A stretch of DNA of 33,916 bases from Emiliania huxleyi CCMP1516. Its lineage: Eukaryota; Haptophyta; Isochrysidales; Noelaerhabdaceae. The notes under the pieces are model-generated. The model made no database searches, had not been told where the DNA came from, and was given only the letters and a program-made list of their open reading frames with translations. The stretch is from the NCBI RefSeq assembly GCF_000372725.1, contig NW_005201551.1:114792-148707 (forward strand), in the 5' to 3' direction. The translations under genes and the position numbers were made by a program. Below, piece by piece: positions 1-10,000 of the stretch. Each line of letters opens with the position of its first letter. Within the stretch, counting starts at the first letter, position 1.

Positions 1-3000
1 CCGCCACCGGCCCCCTCCGGTCGCCAGTCCCCCCGCCGCTGCCGCCGGCGCAGGGGAGAGCGAGTCGGCGCCGCCGCCGCCCCCGCCGAGCGGCAGCGCG
101 AGAGCGCGCTGCGCCGAGTCGAGCAGGCCGAACGCGCCGCCCATCCCCCCCATCCCGCGCAGCCCGCTCCGCCCCCCTCCCCCCCCTCCGCCTCCCCCCC
201 CTCCGTCGCCTCCGGCTCCGCGTGAGGAGCCGCCGCCGAACCCCCTCCCCCTCGCCGCCTCCTTCTTCGCCCGCGCCACGAGCGTGACCTGTTCACAGCA
301 GTCGGTGTGAAGAGACGCCGCTCTTGCGCCTCCGTCTTCGCCCGCGCCGCCCGCGTGGCCGGCAAGGTCAGCTCGGCGCCATTCGCGACGGTGAGCACGG
401 GGAGAGCCGCGGAGGCGGAGGCGGCGGAGGCCGAGGCGGCGGTGGCGTTGGCGGCGACGCGGTCGATGGACACACGCACCGGCGCACCGGTCTGGTTCAA
501 GACCTGTGAACACAGCGGCTCTTCACACCTCTCGCTGTGAAGACGTGGCGCACCGGTCTGGTTCAAGACCCAGTACGGAGACAGGAGGAAGGCGCGCGAC
601 GCGTCCGAGCGGCGCACAGAGTCGGAGAGGACCTCGGCGGAGCCGGAGCCGAGCAGCGGCGCGAGGACGGAGACCACGTTGTGCGTCACGGTGATGTAGA
701 GCGGCGACGTGCCCGCCCAGACCTTGAGGAGAGGAAGACTGGCCGTGAAAAAGAAACGACAAGGGCGTAGCGCGGCGACGTGCCCGCCCAGACCGTGAAG
801 GCGGCAATCTCGGATACTCTCGGAAAATATAGGGCGATCTCGGGCAATCTCGGGCAATCTCGGGCCATCTCGCCCAGACCTTGAAGGCGACGGGCGCAAC
901 CTCGAGCGTCTCGCCGAGCATGTCTGTGTTGTACTGCGCCGGCACAACCAGCACGCGCAGCCCGAGCAGCGACGGCTCGAGGAGCGTCTCGAAGGCGTGC
1001 TGCTTCACCGAGTAGGACATCGCCTCGAGGGGGAGCTGCAGGTCGAGCTGCAGATTGCCGCGCCCGGTCTGGCGCAGGCCGGCGTACGCGTCGAGCACGC
1101 GCAGCCGCGCGAGAGGCATGTTTGGGCCGAGCGAGTGGTTCATGAGCGTGAGGTCCATCTGCGCCGCCACCACGTCCACCGTCACCTCGGTGCGCTCGAA
1201 GATGTCGGGCAGTGCGTGCGCACGCTTGCTCGCCGCCGCGGGCGGCGCGGGCGGCGGCTCCTCCGCCGCCGCCCCCTCCTCGCCCTGCGGCGGCGGCGCG
1301 ATGCCGTAGGCCTGCAGCGGCTCCTGATCAGGGACGGTCCAGGGACGGTTCAGGGGCGGTTCAGAGAAGGCTCTGCAGATGCCGGTGGGCTTGCAGCGGC
1401 CTCCTGGAAGAAGTCGGCGAGGCGCGCCAGGAAGGGAGAGGAAGAGTCTCGGAAGTGTCTCGGAAGTGTCTAGAGAGTGCCTGGAAGAAGTCGGCGAGGT
1501 GCGCCAGGAATGGAAGGTGGACCAGCGCCTCCACGCCGCACACGTGCGCCGCCACCCGCACCGTCGGCCGCTCGAGCCGCGCTCCGCCCCCCGCCATCGG
1601 GGTGCCCCACGCCTCGGCGTGCGCCACGCACCCACTCGGCGCACCCATCGATCCGCGCACCGACGCTCGCCCCCCTTGCGGCGAGGTCGCCGGCTCGCCA
1701 GCCGACGAATGGCGCTGCCGCAGAGACACCTCGGTTCGCGGCAACGAGCCAAAAGTCAACAGCTGCTCGCCACACGACTAATGGAACCAATCACGGATCG
1801 CCAAGGGCTAGTCAAGAGACACCTCGAGCGCCAGCAGGCCGGTGTCGAGCGTGTGCGAGAGGTGCTCCCGCGCCGACAGCTGCCCGGCGCCACGGCCGCG
1901 CCCGCCGCCGCGCCCGCCGCCGCCCCCTCCTCCGCCGCCGCCGCGCGCGCCCGCGGCGGCGGTGTCGCGGCGTTCAAACGCCGCGGCGTGCCCAACGCCG
2001 TGCTGGCTGAATCGCGACGCCGCATGCAGCGCCTGCTGTCCCCAGGCCAAATGCTCGCCGAATGTGAGCTCGATGCCGCTCTCCTCCTCGCCGCCGCTGG
2101 AGTCGCTCGGCAGCGGCGCCGGAGGGACGGGCGGTCCTCCGCCGCCGCCCCTCCCCGCCAGCCACATGCCTCCGGGCATGCGGCGGGCGTGGAGCGCCTC
2201 GAGCGAGGAGAGCGCGGAGCGGGCGCCCGACTCGCGGGCGCGTTGCAGCATCTCGAGCTCATACGCGGACGGCTCAATGAGCGAGCCTACGCCGGAACCA
2301 GCGCGCGCAGTCAAAGAAGCGCGGGGGGGGGCGGCGAGACACAATCGGCCTCGAGGAGCGGGCCTCGCGCAGTCTGCCCGCCGGAGGCCTAGCGTCGGGC
2401 CATCTCGGGTCATCTCGAGCAATCTCGGGCAATCTCGCGCAGTCTGCCCGCGGAAGGCCTGCTTGAGCGTGGCGCGGTCTACGCTGGCCCTTGCGAGCGA
2501 GCTCGTGAAGAGCGACCTGTTCACAGCAACAGGTGTGAAGAGACGCTGTTCACAGCTGGCCCTTGCGAGCGAGCCCGTGAAGAGCGACCTGTTCACAGCT
2601 GGAGGTGTGAAGAGACGCTGTTCACACCTCCTCCCCCTCGCGAGGTGCAGGCCGACCCGCCGCGCCGCTCCGCCGTCGACTGGGAGTGGGAGCTGCTCGT
2701 CCGCATCCGCTGCGCCTGCTTGAGCTGGTTGAGGTTGATCGCGCGCAGCGCCTCCACCTTGGACGCGAGGTCGGGCAGACGGGCTTGCGCCGCCGCCGTC
2801 AGCGCCTTTGTGAACGGGTCGACGGGGACCCGCCTCTCCGACCCCCCCGCCCTCGCCACCTCCGGGCTATCGCCGTCACTTGCGCCCTCCCCCGACGCCC
2901 TCGCCTGCGCGGCGCCGCCGCGCCGCGTGCGCGCGCCGCCGCGCGCGCCGCCTCCGCCTCCGCCTCCTCCTCCCGCGGTGTACAGCCCCTCAACGAAACC

Positions 3001-4029
3001 AGGGCCGGTGGCGCCCTTGGCGGCGGAGGGGGAGCGCCGGAACCGGAGCCCGCCCCCGTCGATGATGGCGTCCGCGACGGTGGCGAGCGCGCGCAGCTGC
3101 AGCGGCGCCTCGCGATCGTCCGGCGGCTGCCACGCCTGCGTTCACAGACGGGGCGCTGTGAACGGCGCCTCTCCACAGCCTCGCGATCGTCCGGCGGCTG
3201 CCACGCCTGCGTTCATGAACGCAGCGAGGTCAGGGTGGCAGAGCGGAACAGCGCCGCGTATTCAGTGCACACACGCGGGCTAAGAGTGCAATGACCACCG
3301 CGGATCTCCGGAGCACGTGCCCTCTCGAGGGAAGCTTGGGAGACATGGACGCACGTGCAGCGTCTAGGCTGACGCGCCTCCACCAGCAGCCGCGTGCCGC
3401 ACACACAGCCGTCGATGAGCGGGACGGAGCGCGGGGTGGCCGCGCGGGGCGCGTACTCCAGCCGCACCTCCAGCCGACCCAGCGACGCCTCGATGCGGTA
3501 CTTGCACCTCTCCTCCCGCAGCCGCTGCCTCCTTCTCCGCCCGGCGGCAGTCTCCGCTCCGCTGGCGCCGCGCGACAGCGAGTTCGAGCCGCCTATTCAC
3601 AGCAGCGGGTGTGAAGAGAGGCGCTCCTCACGCTGACCGAGCCGCCCGGCCACAACGCGAGCCAAGTCCGGAGCGCTGCAGCAGCGACGTGTTGCGCGCC
3701 CCCACGCCCGCGCGCAGCTCGTCGTGCAGCCGCACCGCCGCGGCGAGCAGCGGGTCGGCGGGGCCGGAGACGAGCGCGTCGACGGCCGCCGCGGCGGCCT
3801 CGCCTCCCTCCATGACGGCGCTCAGGCCCTGCCGCAGCATCCCGGGCTGTTCACAGCAGAGGGTGTGAAGAGGCGCTGTTCACACCCCATCGCGGGGCGA
3901 GGACTGCTTCGCGCCTGTTCACAGCAGAGGGTGTGAAGAGACGCTGTTCACACCTCGTCGGGCAGTGCCGCAGCTTCCCCGCCCGTGGCGTCATCGGCAG
4001 CATCGTGCGCGACAGCCCCACCCCACTCC

Positions 4030-4060
<31 letters not shown>

Positions 4061-7000
4061 GCCCGCCGCCGCGCCGGCCGCGCCGGGGCGGGGCGTGGCG
4101 GAGGGGGTGGAGGGGGCGGAGGTTGGCGGCGCGTCGCCCCTCGCGTCAGGGGAGGAGGGGCGGCTCGGGTCGCGCAGGTCTGCGCCGAGCGCGAGTAGCT
4201 CCGCCCTCGCGTCGTGAACTTGCACGTCGGTCGCCTCCGAGACATGAAGATGGCGCGACAGCAGCGCGCACAGGCCGACGCCCTCGCGCCGCCCAACCAC
4301 CTCCTCCAAGTGTAGCTCCTCCTCCTCCTCCCCCCGCCGGTCGTGGATGGTCGCCAGGAACTGCGACGCAGCGGCGCTCAGCTCGGCAAACCCCGCGCCG
4401 CCGCCGCCGCCGCACGACCCCGCGCTTCGGACCGAGCTCTTGCAGCTGCCTCGGTCGCAGCTGCCGAAGGAGGTCACGCGGCGCCGCGCCACATCCGCAC
4501 TCCCCACCGACCGGCACTCCGCCGCGCTCTGCTGGCCTCGCTCGCTGCTGTCCACGCTGACGGAGCGGCGGCCGACCGAGCCGCCTACTCACAGCAGCGG
4601 GTGTGAAGAGACGCTCTTCACGCTGACCGAGCGGCGGCTGACCGAGCCGCCTACTCACAGCAGTGGGTGTGAAGAGACGCTCTTCACGCTGACCGAGCGG
4701 CGGCTGACCGAGTCGCCGGCGAATGAGGCGCGGCCGGCGACGTCTGCGCTTCCGACGGACCGGCCGACGAGAGACGGTCGCGCACCTGACGGGTTGGGAC
4801 ACGGCTCACTTGTTCACAGCGCGGGGGGGTCCGTTGCCTTCCGCTGCACATGCCGAGGCCGCCGGGCAAGGGGCGTGTGCTGTGAATAGCAGCTGTGAAC
4901 AGCAGGGGTGGTCTCTACTCGCCAGGCAAGGGGCGTGTGCTGTGAATAGCAGCTGTGAATAGCAGGGGTGGCTCTACTCGCCAGGCCGCGCACCGCCGGG
5001 CCCCCATCGCGAGAGGCGGACGGAGCAAGACCTAAAAAAGAAACCGCAAGTTAACCAAGAACTCACCCGGCCCCCATCGCGAGAGGCGGACGGAGCAGGA
5101 CCTAAAAAGAAACCGCAGGCTAACCAAGAACTCACCCGGCCCCCATCGCGAGAGGCGGACGGAGCAGGACCTAAAAAGAAACCGCAGGCTAACCAAGAAC
5201 TCACCCGGCCCCCATCGCGAGAGGCGGACGGAGCAGGACCGCGCGTCGAGGGGCGAGGTCGGCGACCTGCATAAGTAATGAAGCGATCTCCGCAAGTAGT
5301 CTCCGTTTAACTCAGCGGCGCGGTCGGCGACCTGGGCGGCTGGTGCGAGTACCGCGCCGAGAAGCGCTCCGTGTTTGGGTCTGTCTGCACGGCCGAGTAG
5401 GCGATCGCGCCGAGCGCCTGGTCCCAGACCGTGGTAGTGAGACGAGACTGTCTCTTCTGGCGCTGCGCGCCGGTCTGTGAGAGGGAGGGGCGCGAGCCCT
5501 GCCTGAAGGGCACGGCGGCGAGGGGTGTGAAGTGCCACTGTGCTGTCGTCGCCGTCTCTCCCTTCTCGACGGTCTGTGCTCGTGCGTCTTTGGCCCGCGG
5601 CTGTGTGGTTGCGTGAAGCGTCGCTGTGCTGTCGTGCGATTCCGGGCTGTGCTGGTGTGCGAGGAGCCGCCGTCCCCGCGGCGCGGCGGAGTGCGCTGAG
5701 ATCGGAGGAGGTGTGGCCGAGATCGGCCGAGATTGCAGGAGGTGCGCCTGTGGTTGATTAAAGGGAGACTGCTTGACTACAGGGAGATTACATCATTAAG
5801 CGCCTGGTTGCCCGCCCTGCGCTTAAGGAAAGGGAGGCTGCTTGATTACAGGGAGATTACATCATTAAGCGCCTGGTTGCCCGCCCTGCGCTTAAGGAAA
5901 GGGAGGCTGCTTAACTACAGGGAGATTACATCATTAAGCGCCTGGTTGGCCGCCCTGCGCTTAAGGAAAGGGAGACTGCTTGATTACAGGGAGGATTACA
6001 TCATTAAGCGCCTGGTTGCCCGCCCTGCGCTTAAGGAAAGGGAGACTGCTTGATTACAGGGAGGATTACATCATTAAGCGCCTGGTTGCCCGCCCTGCGC
6101 TTAAGGAAAGGGAGGCTGCTTGATTACAGGGAGGATTACATCATTAAGCGCCTGGTTGCCCGCCCTGCGCTTAAGGAAAGGGAGGCTGCTTGATTACAGG
6201 GAGGATTACATCATTAAGCGCCTGGTTGCCCGCCCTGCGCTTAAGGAAAGGGAGGCTGCTTGATTACAGGGAGATTACATCATTAAGCGCCTGGTTGCCC
6301 GCCCTGCGCTTAAGGAAAGGGAGACTGCTTAATTACAGGGAGATTACATCATTAAGCGCCTGGTTGCCCGCCCTGCGCGGCGCCTTCTCGCTCCCCTTCT
6401 TGTCGAGGTTGCCTCTCCGCCCCGCCAAGCCCGCCGCCCGAATCGTCGCCTCCGCCTTGGAGAAGCGATCGCGCGGCCCGCCGCCGCCTAGTGAAGCAAC
6501 TCGTACTCGCTTAGTGATTCACTCAAGGGAGGAGATCGCGAGGAACCGCCGCCGCCGCCCTCGCTGCCGCCCGCCGCGCGCAGTGCGACCGGGCTGCCCC
6601 CGCCGATGGCGGCGTGGAGCTGCGCCTGAATGAGCATTCCATCAACGTGCGGTTCATCAGCTGCTCGTCCATTGCCCAACTCGTCCGCGGCGTGCAGCTG
6701 CGCCTCCGCCTTCGCCGCCTCCTCCCGCTTCAGCGCAAGGAGCCGCTCCCTTGCCTGCGCCAGCACCGCCTCGTCCGACCGCTGGCTCGCCCACCTCCGT
6801 AATCAAGCAGAAACCTCGTCTAATCTCGTGGAATCTCGCCTGATCTCGCCTACTCTCATCCGCCCGCTGGCTCGCCCACCTCCGCCGCTGCCGCGCCGCC
6901 GAGTACGCCGCAAGCTCGCCGTCGCCTCCGCCTGATCAATGAACCCTGATTAGTTAATCATTAAGCTAAATGACGCGCCGCCGAGCTCGCCGCAAGCTTG

Positions 7001-10000
7001 CCTCCGCCTCCGTGCGCGTCCTCTGGCGGCAGCAGCTCCAGCCGCACCCGGAGCCTGAAGATCGATTGCGCGCAGCATTGGTGATTAGGACTGCGGCCAC
7101 CGCTCGTCTCTCAAGACGCTGACGTGCATCGAGATAGGGGGAGATACGGGGAGATACGGGGGTAGGGAGAGATACGGGGAGACACGGGGAGATAAGGGAT
7201 AGATAGAGGGAGATAGGGGGAGATGGGGGGAGATACGGGGAGATAGGGGGAGATAGGGGGAGATAGGGGGAGATAGGGGGAGATAGGGGAGATAGGGGGA
7301 GATAGGGGGAGATAGGGGGGGGTTCCCGCTTCTAGAGCCCCGGAGCCGTCCCGCCGAGCTCACCGCCACGCCGGCAGGCCGGGCGACATCAGTGGGGGGG
7401 GTGAGGAGGAGGGGGCGGTCGAGGTCGGCGAAGCGGAGCGGGTAGTCGACGAGGCTGTCGAGCGGGAGCAGCGTCTCGCCGATCACGTCGTCGCTGGAGA
7501 GCGTGTCGCCATCGAGCACGAGAAAGTGAAGCACCTGTGTGGTTGTCCGTCCGTCAGTGCTACACACGCCCCTGGCACGGACGACGGGGCACACGCACTC
7601 GCGGAACACACACGGGGCGGTGTGTGTGTTCTCAGGGAAGGGCATCGCCACAGACAGAAATAGTCAGAGGGGCAGCCGGGTGGGGATCCCCGCTCACGGC
7701 CTGGGTTGTTGTTAATTTGAACTAATTAGGGCGCCAGCAGCAAGGGGTGGGAATGGTTGTTAATGAATCAACTGACACGTGATTAACAAGCGATGGCCAG
7801 AGTGTCGAGGAAGCGCAGCACCTGCTCCAGCGAGGTGCGTGTGCTGTGAATAGCAGCTGTGAATAGCAGCTGTGAATAGCAGCTGTGAATAGCAGCTGTG
7901 AATAGCACCTGCTCCAGCGAGGTGACGCGGAGCGAGAACTCCTCGTGCCTGTCCACAGCAGAGGGTGTGAAGAGACGCTGTTCACACCCCATCGCGGGGC
8001 GAGGACTGCCTCGCGCCATAGCGGCGCGGTCGAGCGCGGCACCACGCGCGTACGCGCCACCTCGTCGCTGCCCCCGAGGTACACCTAAGGTAAGGTAAGG
8101 TACGGTCAACTTCTCCACACACACACAGGGGGGGGGGGGGGGGCATCGCGTCTCCACGTCTAGACGACAGGAGCCCCGCGGCATCACAAGTGCAAGGGCC
8201 CAGTGCGCGTGGGTGAGGTGTGTGAGTGTGTAGACCTGCACGTACGCGTCGTTGGTGCCACCAGCGTCCCTCGCCTGTTCACAGCAGCGGGTGTGAAGAG
8301 GCGCTGTTCACACCCGTTGGTGCCGCCCGCGTCCCTCGCCTGCAGAAGCCAAAAGCGTCTCACACCAAAGAAATACGTGCGCGGAGTGCCACCCATCTCC
8401 CTCGCCTGCAGAAACGAAGTGCAACTGCGAAAAAAGAACTCCGTGCGGGGCGTGCCACCCCTCTCCCTCGCCGTCAGATCGGTCGCCGCCTCGACAAGAA
8501 CCCGCAAGGTTGCGACGGCGGGGGGGCGGGGGGCGGCGAGGGAGAGGGTGTGGAGCCGAAAGACGCCGGCGCCGCGCCGGCCCCACCTGGTCGGTCAGTT
8601 CAAGAGGCGTCACTACTTATGAATTCTTAGCACACCCGCGCTGCGCCGGCCCCACCCTAGCTTTGGGGTGGCGCGACGGCGGTACGCGTCGGCGCCGCCG
8701 TAAGCAGCGGAGACGCGAAGCTCCTGAGGCGGGGAGGGATGGGGAGAGATGGGGAGATCGGATGGGGAGAGATGGGGAGATCGGATGGAGATGGGGAGAG
8801 AGGGGGAGAGAGGGGGGCAGAGGGGGACAGATGTGGCAAAGATGGGCAGAGAGTGGGACAGATGGGCAGAGATGGGGAGAGAAGGGGAGAGATGGGGTAG
8901 GGTAATGGGTAGGGTAATGAAAAGGGGAACGGGTAAGGGGTAGGGTTAGGGTTAGGGTAAGGGGTAGGGTAAGGGGTAGGGTAAGGGGTAGGGTTAGGGG
9001 TAGGGGTAGGGGTAGGGGTAGGGTAAGGGGTAAGGTAAGGGGTAAGGTAAGGGGTAAGGTAAGGGGTAAGGTAAGGGGTAGGGGCAAGGGGCGGGGTTAA
9101 GGTTAAGGTTGGGTTTCCTCGATGGTCAGCTCGAGCTCGGCCATCTTGCGCCACAGCACGAGCTCCTAAATGCAATGACTCGAAAGAGTAACTGAACCGA
9201 CTCAGCTCGGCCCTCTTGCGCCACAGCACGAGCTCCTCCGACGGCGTCTCGTCCTCGATCTCTCGCACGGCGTGCCAGCAGAGGACGCCCGCCGCCGCAC
9301 CCACCGCAGCGCAGAGCGATCCCTACCCAAACAGCTCGCTCTGCCATTGTGCGGCAGGTTGTGGGTGGGGCGCGCGGAGTGAGCGAACGCCGCCTAATTC
9401 AGAGTGCGCCGTGTGCCCTTGTGTGCTGCAACGCGTTGTGAGTCGACGCCGCGTCCAATTCGAGGAAAGCGAGATATGGGGGAGATACCGGGGAGGTATG
9501 GGGAGGTATGGGGAGATATGGGGAGATCGACGCCTCGTCCAAGTCGAGAAAGGCGGAGGCTGCGCCGCCCTCGCCCCCTCCCGCGTCCGCCCACCGTTCC
9601 TCGCACAAATCCCAGAGCGCGTGCCTAGGAACACTCACTCATTCTTAACCTCCATGCGCGTCCGCCCACCGCCCCTCTCGCACAACTCCCAGAGCGCGCG
9701 CCCGCCCTTGCCGCCGCCGCCGCCGCCCCTTCCGCCGCCGCCGCGCTTGCCGCCGCGTCCGCCCGTGCCGCCCGCCTCGCCGGCAAACACCTCCGCCATC
9801 CTCGCCGCCGCTACCTCGTTGTCCTCGCCAGCTGCCGGCAGACCTAGCGCCGCCGCCGCCGCCGCCGCCGCCCCCGCGGCGGCGGCGGCGAAGCCAGGCG
9901 CCCCTCCCCCCGCGGTGCCGGCGGCGAGGGCGGCGAGGAGGGGCGCGGCGTCCCCCGTGTCCTGCCGCCAGGGAAACCACTCCGGTTAGCTCAATTAGTC

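Larger units (their letters stand above)
6400..6960 (-). other. Charged helical exon segment of the VPS13-like gene
   Basis: The minus strand encodes a helical, coiled-coil-like stretch: RRWASQRSDEAVLAQARERL, then LLALKREEAAKAEAQLHAA, then a glycine-rich tail IGGGSPVALRAAGGSEGGG. Two introns interrupt it, at 6795-6879 (GT-AG) and 6626-6703 (GC-AG). Both have duplicated exon flanks. A further duplicated flank (GAGGC-AGCTTGCGGCG type) between about 6910 and 7010 suggests a third. I cannot tie this segment to a named domain. Its place within the VPS13-like transcript is inferred from strand and spacing. Confidence 0.5.
7364..8516 (-). other. C2-domain exons of the VPS13-like gene
   Basis: Five coding blocks join in frame into a C2 domain. 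They are ATLRVLVEAATDLT (ending at 8472), ARDAGGTNDAYVQ (8274-8236), VYLGGSDEVARTRVV...PLWRE (8084-8010), EFSLRVTSLEQ (7941-7909) and VLHFLVLDGDTLSSDDVIGE onward (7534-7364). C2 domains bind membranes, often through calcium; acidic loop residues are visible in RDAGGTND and LDGDTLSSDD. Some VPS13 relatives carry C2 domains, so its presence fits. The introns here are 8275-8471 (three nested units), 8085-8235, 7942-8009 and 7535-7908. The last contains a decoy copy of the next exon start (VLRFLD). That the C2 belongs to the same transcript as the chorein exons is inferred from strand and continuity. Confidence 0.72.

Noticed and set aside
1379..2392. Long plus-strand ORFs (337 and 293 codons) opposite the VPS13-like gene
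   Set aside because: Arg/Pro/Ala-rich shadow frames caused by high GC; the minus strand carries the recognisable VPS13 motifs.
1808..2627. Protein repeats of the type CEQRLFTPVAVNRSLFTSSL
   Set aside because: They are translations of family-A introner cores; removing the cores as introns restores the VPS13 frame.
5766..6378. CRISPR-like array (regular 70-bp periodicity)
   Set aside because: Units are contiguous tandem repeats with no unique spacers, and the genome is eukaryotic.
8890..9115. Chromosome end (telomere)
   Set aside because: The TTAGGG-like tract is degenerate, and coding exons of the same gene lie on both sides.
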